A DNA stretch of 7,238 bases from Sphingopyxis sp. (GCA_012035435.1 JAAUPH010000120.1:1-7238), one strand, 5' to 3'; shown: positions 1-7,075, counted from the first letter of the stretch. Notes: generated from the letters alone by a model not told the origin. Numbers and translations: made by a program.

Positions 1-2
1 TC

Positions 3-276
3 GGGGTCGGCGGCAGCACGGGCAGTTTCGGATCCGGGCTTGGCGTCGGGGTGGGCATCAACCTTGGCGGCGGACCCCGCCGCTGGATTGATCTCAATCT
101 CAATGTCCGCATCGACGATGCGGCAACGGGCGCTGCGTTGTGGGAAGGTCGGGCGCACGACCTCTATCCCCGAAAAGGCCCCGGCGGCTCAACCCTCGCT
201 GGCGGCCGCGAAACTTGCCAGCGCCTTGTTCAAGGACTTCCCCGGCGAGACCGGACGCACTATCAGCGTCCCCTGA
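3..276 (+). pseudogene. DUF4136-like protein, 3' end, apparent frameshift
   Basis: Only the C-terminal end of this gene lies in the window. Frame 3 reads a glycine-rich stretch (GVGVGINLGGG), then [24 protein letters not shown], which resembles the end of DUF4136 proteins, predicted envelope lipoproteins of unknown function that are common in sphingomonads. After about position 170 frame 3 becomes unlike the family, while frame 1 gives a natural ending ([18 protein letters not shown], then ISVP and TGA at 274-276). The switch fits one extra C in the CCCC run at 168-171: with CCC the protein would read straight through as [20 protein letters not shown]. This may be a sequencing error or a true inactivating indel. 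The family call is from remembered consensus, not a search. It lies 40 bp upstream of the carboxypeptidase gene on the same strand. Confidence 0.6.
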
Positions 277-316
277 CATCACCGGGCGGGCGCCCTGCGC
301 TAGGACATCCAAACAT

Positions 317-1438
317 ATGGCTATCGGCATCAACGCTGCGTTCGACAGCGGCAACATCAGGGTTGAGCACATCGATGGAACGCACGCGCGGTTGACGATC
401 CCCAAGGATCGCGAATCCGACTTTCTGCAATGGTTCCACTTTCGCGTCGATTGTACGCCGGGAGATGCGCTCGAACTGGTGATTACCGGCCTGGCGAAAT
501 CGGCCTATCCCGGCGGCTGGCCCGGTTATGCTGCCTGTATCAGCACCGACCGCGAAATATGGACGCGCGCCGAAACGTACTATGACGCTGCGACGAATGA
601 CGGCAGCCTGACCATCCGCCACACTGCCGAAACCCCGATTTTGTGGGTCGCCTACTTCGCACCCTATTCAATGGAGCGGCATCATGACCTGATCGCTTCG
701 GTTATTGCATGCGATGGCGTTGAATATCGCTGCCTGGGCACCAGTTTGGAAGGCCAGCCGATCGACTATCTGACGATGGGCGACGGACCGAAACAGTTGT
801 GGCTTTATGCCCGCCAGCATCCCGGCGAATCGATGGCCGAATGGTGGATGGAAGGCGCGCTGGAAAAGCTGACCGACCCGCATGACCCGCAGGCGCGGCT
901 GCTGCGGCACAAGGCCACGCTGCATATTGTCCCCAATATGAACCCTGATGGATCGCGGCGCGGCCATTTGCGGACGAACTTCGCGGGCGTGAACCTCAAC
1001 CGCGAGTGGCATGAACCCAGCGCTGAGCGTAGCCCCGAAGTGCTGTGCGTCCGCAACCGGATGGACGAAACCGGGGTCGATTGGGCGATGGATGTCCATG
1101 GCGACGAAGCAATCCCGGCGGCGTTTCTCGCCGGGTTCGAAGGCATCCCCAATATGCGCGAGGGGCAGCTGGAATCCTATCGCGCCTATCGCGACCGGCT
1201 CGCGGCGCGGACGCCCGATTTCCAGACGCGGCTCGGTTATCCCGAAAGCGCGCCAGGCAAGGCCAATTTGTCGATGTCGACGACCCAGCTCGCCGACCGT
1301 TTCGGTGCCATCGCGATGACGCTGGAAATGCCGTTCAAGGACAATGAAGACCTGCCCGACGCGGTACATGGCTGGTCGCCCGAGCGCTGCAAATTGCTCG
1401 CCCATGCGTGCATCGATACGCTGGCAGAGATGCTCTAA
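317..1438 (+). CDS. M14-type cytosolic zinc carboxypeptidase
   Basis: The 373-residue product belongs to the M14 metallocarboxypeptidase superfamily, in the Nna1/AGBL-like 'cytosolic carboxypeptidase' branch. An N-terminal beta-rich domain (about residues 1-125) precedes the catalytic domain. Visible catalytic parts are the zinc ligands H168 and E171 in QHPGES, the third zinc ligand H261 in DVHGDE, the substrate-binding pair N228-R229 in NLNREW, the preceding NPDG motif, and the general base E337 in TLEMPF. The set is complete, so an active enzyme is expected. There is no signal peptide, so it should act in the cytoplasm. Eukaryotic relatives trim C-terminal glutamates from tubulin; the bacterial substrate is unknown. 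I chose ATG 317 because the protein becomes family-like exactly there ([13 protein letters not shown]). The upstream extension to 140 overlaps the previous gene. The ribosome site is weak (AGGA about 11 bases upstream). Confidence 0.9.
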   Translation: MAIGINAAFDSGNIRVEHIDGTHARLTIPKDRESDFLQWFHFRVDCTPGDALELVITGLAKSAYPGGWPGYAACISTDREIWTRAETYYDAATNDGSLTIRHTAETPILWVAYFAPYSMERHHDLIASVIACDGVEYRCLGTSLEGQPIDYLTMGDGPKQLWLYARQHPGESMAEWWMEGALEKLTDPHDPQARLLRHKATLHIVPNMNPDGSRRGHLRTNFAGVNLNREWHEPSAERSPEVLCVRNRMDETGVDWAMDVHGDEAIPAAFLAGFEGIPNMREGQLESYRAYRDRLAARTPDFQTRLGYPESAPGKANLSMSTTQLADRFGAIAMTLEMPFKDNEDLPDAVHGWSPERCKLLAHACIDTLAEML

Positions 1439-1440
1439 CG

Positions 1441-1471
1441 AAAAGGCGCGGAGCATTGCAGCCCCGCGCCT
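1441..1471 (-). terminator. Intrinsic terminator of hsp20
   Basis: An 8-bp perfect stem, AGGCGCGG (1444-1451) with CCGCGCCT (1464-1471), encloses a 12-base loop. Read on the minus strand, the stem is followed by TTTT (1444-1441) and begins 23 bases after the hsp20 stop. On the plus strand no T-run follows, so it mainly serves hsp20. It begins three bases after the M14 stop and may also slow convergent transcription. Confidence 0.7.
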
Positions 1472-1494
1472 GTCCCTGCAATGCTGAGCGCGAG

Positions 1495-1956
1495 TTAAGC
1501 CGCTTCGCGATCATCCTCGATCAGCGGAGCGGCATCGCCGCCGATGCTGATCTTGTGCGGCTTCATCGCTTCGGGCACTTCGCGCAACAGGTCGATGACC
1601 AGCAGGCCGTCGGCCAGATCGGCACCGGTCACCCGCACGAAATCGGCAAGCTGAAAGCGCCGTTCGAACGCGCGCGTCGCAATCCCGCTGTACAGCAGCT
1701 TGCGGCTGTCACCTTCGGCGGGCTGCACCTTGCGCGCGGCGATGATCAGCATATTCTGATGCGCCGTGATGTCGATTTCCTCGCGCTTAAAACCGGCGAC
1801 CGCGATGGTGATGCGATACTGGTCAGCACCGGTGCGTTCGATGTCGAACGGCGGATAATTTTCCGCGCTCGCACCGGTATTTTCGAGGAACTCGAACAGA
1901 CGGTCGAAACCGACCGTGCTGCGGCGATAGGGGGTCCAGTCGAGTGAATTACGCAT
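1495..1956 (-). CDS. hsp20: Hsp20 / alpha-crystallin small heat-shock protein (IbpA-like, class A)
   Basis: The 153-residue product is an ATP-independent holdase chaperone that binds unfolding proteins in the cytoplasm and hands them to DnaK/ClpB-type refolding machinery. A short N-terminal arm contains FDRLFEFLE (17-25). The alpha-crystallin domain runs from about 35 to 128, with the class A signatures GIATRAFERRFQLADFV (91-107) and ADLADGLLVIDL (112-123). The C-terminal extension carries the I-x-I anchor I136-S-I138 used for oligomer assembly. I chose ATG 1956 over upstream in-frame starts because GGAAGGA (1971-1965) sits 8 bases before it and homology begins there. The leader bears an RpoH-like promoter and a ROSE-like fold, so both transcription and translation are probably heat-induced. 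A terminator follows. The gene is monocistronic. Confidence 0.95.
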   Translation of the reverse strand: MRNSLDWTPYRRSTVGFDRLFEFLENTGASAENYPPFDIERTGADQYRITIAVAGFKREEIDITAHQNMLIIAARKVQPAEGDSRKLLYSGIATRAFERRFQLADFVRVTGADLADGLLVIDLLREVPEAMKPHKISIGGDAAPLIEDDREAA

Positions 1957-2043
1957 GATATAAATCCTTCCAAATGAAGCGAAATATGCGCGCACCATGC
2001 CATATGGCCATGGTGGCATCCGGGCCCATCAGGCACCCAGACG
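1951..2043 (-). promoter_or_regulatory. ROSE-like RNA thermometer in the hsp20 leader
   Basis: The predicted hsp20 leader folds into three tandem hairpins when read on the minus strand. The first is 2038-2022 (GGGU, bulged G, CC, loop UGAU, GGGCCC). The second is 2015-1993, with 7-bp arms CACCATG/CATGGTG and an inner CC/GG pair around ATAT. The third covers the translation start: GCGCAU (1991-1986) pairs with AUGCGU (1956-1951), locking the start codon. AU (1985-1984) pairs with AU (1959-1958) across a bulged C1957. UCGCUUC (1982-1976) faces GAAGGA (1970-1965), with G1980 unpaired. The U-Y-G-C-U motif opposite AGGA with a bulged G is the hallmark of ROSE thermometers, which melt on heating to free the ribosome site. 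The fold was drawn by hand, not computed. Confidence 0.75.
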
Positions 2044-2049
2044 CTCGCT

Positions 2050-2077
2050 AAATGGGATGGTTTTAGCGCGCGTCAAG
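2050..2077 (-). promoter_or_regulatory. RpoH (sigma-32) promoter of hsp20
   Basis: On the minus strand the -35 is CTTGAC (2077-2072) and the -10 is CCCATTT (2056-2050), with 17 bases between CTTG and CCCATTT. This matches the heat-shock sigma consensus CTTG-N17/18-C(C/Y)ATnT well. The predicted start of transcription is near 2043, giving a leader of about 87 bases, the size expected for a ROSE leader. Confidence 0.82.
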
Positions 2078-2105
2078 GGGTTGGCGCAGCGCCACCCGCG
2101 CGCTA
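2064..2105. repeat. Nested inverted repeat between hsp20 and gpmA
   Basis: Outer arms TAGCGCGCG (2064-2072) and CGCGCGCTA (2097-2105) match over 9 bases. Inside them sits a second perfect inverted repeat, TGGCGC (2082-2087) and GCGCCA (2089-2094), around a single base. GGG (2078-2080) can also pair with CC (2095-2096), plus C2097 if it is freed from the outer arm. The outer left arm and the inner spacer overlap the hsp20 -35 element. On the plus strand it lies 37-78 bases before the gpmA start. It could be an operator, a leader hairpin of gpmA or a barrier between divergent promoters. No T-run follows, so it is not a standard terminator. Confidence 0.6.
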
Positions 2106-2141
2106 GGCGCACAGGCCTGTCTCGCACCCGAAAGGACGTTC

Positions 2142-2828
2142 ATGCCCACGCTTATCCTCCTTCGCCACGGCCAGTCGCAGTGGAATCTGGAAAACCGCTT
2201 CACCGGTTGGTGGGACGTGCTGGTGACGGAGAAAGGTGCGGCAGAGGCGCGCGCCGCGGGCGAATTGCTGAAGGCGCGCGGCATGCTGCCCGACGTCGCC
2301 TTCACCAGCGTGCAGACCCGCGCCATCCAGACGCTGCATCTGGCGCTGGAAGCGGCGGGGCGGCTGTGGATAGCAGAGACCAAGGATTGGCGGTTGAACG
2401 AGCGTCATTATGGCGGGCTGACCGGGCTCGACAAGGCGGAGACGGCGGCCAAACATGGCGAGGATCAGGTCAAGATCTGGCGCCGCAGCTTTGACATTCC
2501 GCCGCCGGTGCTGGAGGCAGGCTCGCCTTATGATCTCGCCGCCGATCCGCGCTATGCCGGCGTCGATATTCCGCAGACAGAGAGCCTGAAGGATACGATC
2601 GCCCGTGTGCTGCCCTATTATGAGGCGGCGATCGTCCCTCAACTGCGCCCGGGCAAGGTCGTCCTCGTTGCGGCGCACGGCAACAGCCTGCGCGCGCTGG
2701 TCAAGCATTTGTCGGGCATTTCCGACGCCGACATTACCGGGCTGGAAATCCCCACGGGTCGGCCGATTGTCTATGATCTTGATGACAATCTGGCTGCCCG
2801 CGAGCGCTATTATCTGGCCGAACGTTAA
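2142..2828 (+). CDS. gpmA: 2,3-bisphosphoglycerate-dependent phosphoglycerate mutase
   Basis: The 228-residue product interconverts 3-phosphoglycerate and 2-phosphoglycerate in glycolysis and gluconeogenesis in the cytoplasm, via a phosphohistidine. It has the histidine phosphatase fold: [10 protein letters not shown] with R8 and nucleophile H9 at the N-terminus, ENRFTGWWD (17-25), R60 in QTRAIQT, the acid E87 in [11 protein letters not shown], and the second histidine H179 in [14 protein letters not shown]. The ERHYG and GNSLR signatures separate the dPGM enzymes from general histidine phosphatases. Length is slightly short of the ~230-250 usual in the family, as in other alphaproteobacteria. 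AAAGGA (2131-2136) lies 5 bases before ATG. The gene is divergent from hsp20, and its stop overlaps that of the convergent receptor gene. Confidence 0.95.
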   Translation: MPTLILLRHGQSQWNLENRFTGWWDVLVTEKGAAEARAAGELLKARGMLPDVAFTSVQTRAIQTLHLALEAAGRLWIAETKDWRLNERHYGGLTGLDKAETAAKHGEDQVKIWRRSFDIPPPVLEAGSPYDLAADPRYAGVDIPQTESLKDTIARVLPYYEAAIVPQLRPGKVVLVAAHGNSLRALVKHLSGISDADITGLEIPTGRPIVYDLDDNLAARERYYLAER

Positions 2829-4924
2829 AGCGTTCCGGTCACCGTCAGCTTGAAGATCCGGCCAAAGCCGCGGCGGCGGCTTTCGGTAAAATCGATGGGA
2901 CCGGTGCGCCGGTCGACAAAGACGGTGCGGTCGAGCGCGTCCTGCATGGTCGCAAGGTTGCGCAATTCGGCGCGGACGGTGAAGCCTGCAACATTCTTGT
3001 GCTCAACAAAGGCGGTGACGAAGGGGCCGCCGGTAAATTCGTCGGCGATTTCATCGAGCCGCAATTCGGGGCTCTGACGCTCATCAAAATAAGTGGCGCC
3101 CCAGGCCCAATTGCTGCCCGCGATATCGTGACGCAGGCCAAGGTCGACCAGATACTCCTGGCCCCCGCTCTGATCGCGCCAGACATTCGTCAGCGGATCG
3201 CGCACGCGGTTGCGGCGCAGCGTGATATCGCTGTTGAACCGCACGCCTTTCAGGCCAACGGGATCGAGCAGCAGCGTCGCGCGCGATGACAGCCGGTACA
3301 GCTTGGCCGGGCGCAGATTGCCGCGTCCTTCGGTGGTCGGCGACAGCGGCACCTGATCGACCAGATCTTCGGCGATGGCATGGGCGACCGCGACTGACAC
3401 ATTGCCCCACGCGCCCAGGTCTTGCACAAGCTCCAGCTCGGTGCGGTTGGTGATCGGCGGCACCAGTTGGCCGTTGCCGGTATTGCCATTATTGTTGGCA
3501 ACATCGACCGAGCTTGCGAAATCAAAGAAGTTGAGCTGATCGACGCGGCGTTGCAGCACATAGTTGAGCGTCGTCCGCGGCCCTGGCTTCCACGCCAGCG
3601 CCAGCCGCCCCTTGGGCCGGATGAAGCTGCGCGACAGCCCGCCCGGGCCGGACGAGCTCAGCTTGCTATATTCGAGCCCCAGATTGACCTGCGCCGTCAG
3701 ATTGTCTGCCAACCCCCGGCCCCACGTCAGCGAGGCTTCGGCGCGCTTTTCATCGACCCGGGTGAGTTCACCGCCAAAGATGATGGGCTGAAAGCTGCCG
3801 TCGGGTTGGAGCAGTGCCAGTTCGGCATCGACATCGAGCAGATTATACGCGCCCTCGAGCGCAATTTGCCAGTCGGTGCCGTCCACGGAGCGCCAGCCAT
3901 ATTCGCCGCGCAATATCGATTCATTTTCGTCAGCGGTCTGATCAAACCGGCTGCCGGTTGCGGGCCCCGACGGGGTGGCAATCGTGAAGGTGCGGACGAC
4001 GGGACTATGTTCGGCCCGGTGCTGGCCGATCAGTTTCAGCCGTCCCCGGCCCAAACCAAAATCATAGTCGGCGCTGATATTGGCGTTCCATTCATCCTCC
4101 GTCACGGTGAACAGCTCGTCCACCCGGCCGGTGCCGGGCTGGAGCGAGGTTCCGGCAACGCTGTTGCGAATATCGACCAACTGGCCGCCAAGGTTGAAGT
4201 TCAGCTTGTTCCCATTGGCGGCCGTCCGCGCGAGGACCAGCGCGGCGCCGGGCCGGTCGCCGAAATAGCGGCCAAATTCCTCGCGGACGAACAGCAGATT
4301 GCCCGCCGCATCGAACACGCGCTCCGGCCCCCAATGGCCCTGACGATTGGGATTGCTGGTCAGGCTGAGCGTGACATTGGTCCCGCCGATGGTGCCCGCC
4401 GTTGAAATTTCGCCCCAAAGCCAATTGTCGGGCAGGCGCGGCCGAACTTCGGGCGTCCAGCGGATGGTCGTGACGAACCTTTTGCTCGCGCCTTCGGCCA
4501 ACACAATATTGGCCACTTGACCCGTCAGTCCGGGCACATTGAGCCGCGCGCCATCGACAATCTCGATATACGCGACGCTCGCGGCGTTGATCCGTGACAG
4601 ACTGGTTTCGGCATCGGTGGATTTGTCGGCGATGCGTTCGCCGTTGATCAGTATATTTTCGCGCGCCGCCCCCAGCCCGCGATCTCCGCCGCCCGTGAGT
4701 TGCCGGATCGTAAAGCCCGGAATTTGTTGCACCATGTCGAGCGCGGTGCGCGGGCTGAACGTCGCGAAATCGGCGGGCGCATAGCGCTGGCCCGTCGTAG
4801 GGGCCAATGCACCGACCGGTGCCGTTTCCGGCGGCTCAGGCGGCGGCGCAATCTGTGCCAACGCGCTCGTGCTGATGATGGCCGCCGATGCCACTGCCAG
4901 CAACAGGCCTGTTCTTTTTATCAT
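2825..4924 (-). CDS. TonB-dependent-receptor-like outer-membrane beta-barrel protein
   Basis: The 699-residue product begins with a clear Sec signal peptide ([20 protein letters not shown], cleavage likely after ALA at 23). A proline-rich linker follows, then a plug-like domain at about 50-143 ([56 protein letters not shown]). The rest (about 145-699) alternates hydrophobic and polar residues with aromatic girdles, as in a large outer-membrane barrel. Members import siderophores, sugars or other ligands using TonB energy; the ligand here cannot be told. No clear TonB box is visible between residues 24 and 50, and the C-terminus ends in Leu rather than the usual Phe or Trp. I chose ATG 4924 because GGAGG (4934-4930) lies 5 bases upstream and a signal peptide follows. 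An in-frame extension to 5134 would run into dapD and lacks any signal. Confidence 0.85.
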   Translation of the reverse strand: MIKRTGLLLAVASAAIISTSALAQIAPPPEPPETAPVGALAPTTGQRYAPADFATFSPRTALDMVQQIPGFTIRQLTGGGDRGLGAARENILINGERIADKSTDAETSLSRINAASVAYIEIVDGARLNVPGLTGQVANIVLAEGASKRFVTTIRWTPEVRPRLPDNWLWGEISTAGTIGGTNVTLSLTSNPNRQGHWGPERVFDAAGNLLFVREEFGRYFGDRPGAALVLARTAANGNKLNFNLGGQLVDIRNSVAGTSLQPGTGRVDELFTVTEDEWNANISADYDFGLGRGRLKLIGQHRAEHSPVVRTFTIATPSGPATGSRFDQTADENESILRGEYGWRSVDGTDWQIALEGAYNLLDVDAELALLQPDGSFQPIIFGGELTRVDEKRAEASLTWGRGLADNLTAQVNLGLEYSKLSSSGPGGLSRSFIRPKGRLALAWKPGPRTTLNYVLQRRVDQLNFFDFASSVDVANNNGNTGNGQLVPPITNRTELELVQDLGAWGNVSVAVAHAIAEDLVDQVPLSPTTEGRGNLRPAKLYRLSSRATLLLDPVGLKGVRFNSDITLRRNRVRDPLTNVWRDQSGGQEYLVDLGLRHDIAGSNWAWGATYFDERQSPELRLDEIADEFTGGPFVTAFVEHKNVAGFTVRAELRNLATMQDALDRTVFVDRRTGPIDFTESRRRGFGRIFKLTVTGTL

Positions 4925-5058
4925 CGAAACCTCCCCCGCCCATGTTGCAGGGCCGGGCAGGCCGGTGCCAAGAAGATGAAGCGGCGCAAAGATTTGAACT
5001 GCAAGCGGCGTATCGCGCTCGACCAATGACCTGTGGCTGCGGCGGAGCGAGGCTGCGG
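4925..5058 (-). other. Spacer between dapD and the receptor gene
   Basis: This 134-bp gap separates dapD from the receptor gene, both read on the minus strand. I see the receptor ribosome site at 4934-4930 and a weak CCGG-type hairpin near 4950-4965. I see no convincing terminator after dapD and no clear sigma-70 promoter, so whether the receptor is co-transcribed with dapD cannot be decided by eye. Confidence 0.4.
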
Positions 5059-5901
5059 TCAGTCGCGCAGCAGTTCGTTGATCCCGGTCTTCGCGCGTGT
5101 TTTGGCATCGACGCGCTTGACGATGACCGCGCAATAGAGCGACGGGCCGGGCGAACCATCGGGCAGCGGCTTGCCGGGCAGCGCACCGGGCACGACCACG
5201 GCATAGGGCGGAACTTCGCCGACATGAACCTCGCCCGTCGCACGGTCGACAATCTTGGTCGAAGCACCAAGATAGACGCCCATTGACAGGACCGCGCCTT
5301 CGCGCACGATGACGCCTTCGGCGACTTCCGCGCGGGCGCCGATGAACGCGCCGTCCTCAATCACCACGGGGCCAGCCTGCAGCGGTTCGAGCACGCCGCC
5401 GATGCCTGCGCCGCCCGACAGATGCACATTTGCGCCAATCTGGGCGCAGCTCCCCACGGTGGCCCAGGTATCGACCATGGTCCCTTCTCCCACCCGCGCG
5501 CCGATGTTGACGAAACTGGGCATCAGCACCGCGCCCTTGCCGATGTGCGCTCCGCGCCGGACGATGCTGCCTGGAACCGCGCGGAACCCGGCGGCGCGAA
5601 AACGCCCCTCGTCCCAGCCCGCGAATTTGGATGGCACTTTGTCCCACCAATGCGACCCGCCAGGGCCGCCGGGGATCATCGCCATGTCGTTGAGGCGGAA
5701 CGAAAGCAGCACGGCCTTTTTGAGCCATTGATGGACCTGCCAGCTGCCGCCCGCATCGCGCTCGGCCACATGCAAGCTGCCATCGTCAAGCCCGGCGAGC
5801 GCGGTTTCGACCGCATCGCGAACCTCGCCCGTGGTCCCGATGGTCAGCGCATCGCGAACATCCCAGGCGGCGTCGATGGCGGATTGCAGCGCGGCGGTCA
5901 T
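5059..5901 (-). CDS. dapD: 2,3,4,5-tetrahydropyridine-2,6-dicarboxylate N-succinyltransferase
   Basis: The 280-residue product transfers succinyl from succinyl-CoA to tetrahydrodipicolinate in the succinylase branch of the diaminopimelate/lysine pathway, feeding peptidoglycan and lysine synthesis in the cytoplasm. Residues 1-105 form the helical N-terminal domain with LLSFRLNDM and WWDKVPSKF. From about 108 to 240 hexapeptide repeats form the left-handed beta-helix, including [15 protein letters not shown] (142-156), [16 protein letters not shown] (158-173) and [10 protein letters not shown] (206-215). The C-terminus [16 protein letters not shown] (254-269) is typical, and length fits the family (about 274-284). 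The family works as a trimer. The ribosome site GAGGGA (5912-5907) lies 5 bases before ATG and overlaps the spacer after the upstream gene's stop, only 12 bases away, so the two are probably co-translated. Confidence 0.97.
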   Translation of the reverse strand: MTAALQSAIDAAWDVRDALTIGTTGEVRDAVETALAGLDDGSLHVAERDAGGSWQVHQWLKKAVLLSFRLNDMAMIPGGPGGSHWWDKVPSKFAGWDEGRFRAAGFRAVPGSIVRRGAHIGKGAVLMPSFVNIGARVGEGTMVDTWATVGSCAQIGANVHLSGGAGIGGVLEPLQAGPVVIEDGAFIGARAEVAEGVIVREGAVLSMGVYLGASTKIVDRATGEVHVGEVPPYAVVVPGALPGKPLPDGSPGPSLYCAVIVKRVDAKTRAKTGINELLRD

Positions 5902-5913
5902 CCCTATCCCTCT

Positions 5914-6588
5914 CTATGTCGCTTCGGCGAACAGCGTGTCGAGCCAGTCTGCCAGATCGTCGGCGCGATAGTCGATATGCGCCGGGTTGAGGTCGCGATG
6001 ACCACTTTCGGCGCCATTGTCCAGCCACAGGGTCGTCATCCCCAGCGCTTTGGCGGGCGAAAGGTTGCGAGCCATATCTTCGACAAACAGGCTGCGGGTA
6101 GGATCTACGTCGAAAGCGGCCAGCAGATGGTCATAGGCTGCCGCTTGCGGTTTCGGAACATAGCCGGTGGCGCGGATGTCGCAGATGCCTTCGAACAATC
6201 CGCCCAGCCCGCGTGCATCGAGCACACGTGCTGCATAATCGGCATCGGCGTTGGTGAAGATGATCCGCCGTCCCGGCAGCGCGGCGATGCTGGCCGCCAG
6301 CCGGGTGCAGGGCGTAAGCTGGTCGAGCGCAATATCATGGACATCGACCAGAAATTCCTCCGGCATGACGTCATGATGGCGCATCAATCCCACCAAAGTC
6401 GTGCCATGATCGTGGAAAAATTGCTTTTGTACCCGTCGCGCCTCGACAAGATCGCAGTCCAGCAAACGCGCGATAAAGGCGCCCATGCGCGCATCGATCA
6501 GCGGGAACAGCTCCGCTGACGGGGGATAGAGCGTATTATCAAGATCGAAGATCCACGTATCGATCTGGCGGAGCAAATGGGCGGGCAT
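5914..6588 (-). CDS. HAD-family hydrolase, pyrimidine 5'-nucleotidase-like
   Basis: The 224-residue product is a HAD phosphatase of subfamily IA with a helical cap. Motif I is IFDLDNTLY with nucleophile D15 and acid D17. Motif II is IIFTNAD with T112. Motif III is K146 in YVPKPQAAAYDH. Motif IV is LFVEDMARNL with E170-D171 for magnesium. The FDLDNTLYPP start, FTNAD and VEDMARN together resemble the SDT1/pyrimidine 5'-nucleotidase group, which dephosphorylates UMP/CMP or related small phosphates. The true substrate is not shown by sequence. I chose ATG 6588; a TTG two codons upstream (6594) is the alternative, and neither has a strong ribosome site (AGGCG about 10 bases before ATG). It is the first gene of a tight pair with dapD. 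No functional link to lysine synthesis is evident. Confidence 0.88.
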   Translation of the reverse strand: MPAHLLRQIDTWIFDLDNTLYPPSAELFPLIDARMGAFIARLLDCDLVEARRVQKQFFHDHGTTLVGLMRHHDVMPEEFLVDVHDIALDQLTPCTRLAASIAALPGRRIIFTNADADYAARVLDARGLGGLFEGICDIRATGYVPKPQAAAYDHLLAAFDVDPTRSLFVEDMARNLSPAKALGMTTLWLDNGAESGHRDLNPAHIDYRADDLADWLDTLFAEAT

Positions 6589-6612
6589 GGCCAAAGCGCC
6601 TAATCGCAGCGC

Positions 6613-6627
6613 GCTTGCCCGGCAAGC
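6613..6627. repeat. Short hairpin in the HAD/lipoprotein intergenic region
   Basis: GCTTGC (6613-6618) and GCAAGC (6622-6627) are perfect 6-bp arms around CCG. It lies 25 bases upstream of the HAD start on the minus strand, so it would be in the 5' leader or promoter of that operon. No T-run follows on either strand. Confidence 0.4.
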
Positions 6628-6644
6628 CGCTTGGCCTTAACCCC

Positions 6645-6665
6645 TTGGCAAGCTGCTATTGCCAA
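6645..6665. repeat. Perfect 7-bp inverted repeat, possible operator
   Basis: TTGGCAA (6645-6651) and TTGCCAA (6659-6665) are perfect arms around a 7-base spacer. It sits between two divergent starts (HAD at 6588 and the lipoprotein GTG at 6703), the position of a dimeric repressor site or a leader hairpin. TTGGCA-N11-TGCCAA spacing resembles some dimeric regulator sites, but no regulator is identified. Confidence 0.4.
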
Positions 6666-6702
6666 ACCGCCGAAATCAAAGCGGCGGGAAAAAGGGGTCG
6701 TT

Positions 6703-6867
6703 GTGAAGCAGGTGCGGACACAATCAAGATTTGGTGCGGCAATGCTGACCGCGATGCTGCTGGCCGGATGCGGCGGTATTGGCGCCCGGTCAGGGCGGCC
6801 CTTACATCCCGGCCCCGGCCGACACCGGCGACGCCGGCATCATCATCGAAACGGGGTCGCACCGTAA
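6703..6867 (+). pseudogene. Lipoprotein start, frame lost after signal region
   Basis: The GTG at 6703 is preceded by AAGGGG (6692-6697) at 5 bases. It opens a classic lipoprotein signal: VKQVRTQSR, hydrophobic FGAAMLTAMLLAGC, lipobox LAGC with Cys at residue 23, then GGIGA. After about position 6785 this frame turns into arginine/histidine-rich nonsense-like sequence and stops at 6865-6867. Frame 2 instead continues sensibly (PGQGGPYIPAPADTGDAG), so a single-base insertion or a two-base loss near 6781-6790 is likely. The mature protein cannot be assigned to a family. It is divergent from the HAD-dapD operon. Confidence 0.55.
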
Positions 6868-6883
6868 CCTGGTGCAAGGTAGC

Positions 6884-7075
6884 ACCCTCTACCGCACCGG
6901 CGATGCGGTGCTGTACGTGGACGACGCCGATGCACAGCGCGGCCTGCGCTTCGACGGCCGCATCGCCGAAGACTTCAAGTTGCTCTCCGGAGTCTGGGTC
7001 AGTGCCGGTCAGCTGCGCGTCGAAGCTCTAGCCGCGGCCGCTCCTTTGCTGCAAGACGCCGTCGTGACCGGCGAA
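6884..7075 (+). pseudogene. Fragment resembling feruloyl-CoA synthetase C-terminal region
   Basis: Frame 2 encodes about 64 residues like the C-terminal part of feruloyl-CoA synthetase-type acyl-CoA ligases (ANL superfamily). Recognisable pieces are LYRTGDAVLYVDDADAQRG, then LRFDGRIAEDFKLLSGVWVS, then AAAAPLLQDAVVTGE. In complete enzymes the GD of TGDA binds the ATP ribose, and DGR-x-ED-F-K is the hinge/A8-like stretch. The remainder of a ~600-residue enzyme is absent: upstream sequence does not resemble the ligase and downstream sequence changes to a membrane segment. The fragment has no start of its own. The assignment is from remembered family sequence, not a search. Confidence 0.6.

Noticed and set aside
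140..316. N-terminal extension of the M14 carboxypeptidase to position 140
   Set aside because: It overlaps the DUF4136-like coding end, is Arg/Pro-rich, and family similarity starts only at the ATG at 317.
1957..2019. N-terminal extension of Hsp20 to 2019
   Set aside because: The residues are unlike any Hsp20 arm, and the region is better explained as the structured leader. The ribosome site at 1971-1965 fixes the start at 1956.
3422..4405. Long open frame on the plus strand opposite the receptor gene
   Set aside because: It is the antisense shadow of a well-supported barrel gene in high-GC DNA. It has no ribosome site, and the translation resembles no family.
4925..5134. In-frame upstream extension of the receptor gene
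   Set aside because: It overlaps the dapD end, is rich in Arg and Ser, and would bury the signal peptide. ATG 4924 has a good ribosome site and starts directly with the signal peptide.
5422..6519. 365-codon open frame on the plus strand opposite dapD and the HAD gene
   Set aside because: It spans two clearly real minus-strand genes and their junction. Its translation is His/Arg/Ala-rich without motifs.
7028..7043. NotI/SacII-like cluster (CCGCGG and GCGGCCGC) suggesting cloning-vector linker
   Set aside because: In frame 2 it codes for ALAAAAP inside a ligase-like stretch where alanines are expected. The flanks do not match a polylinker.
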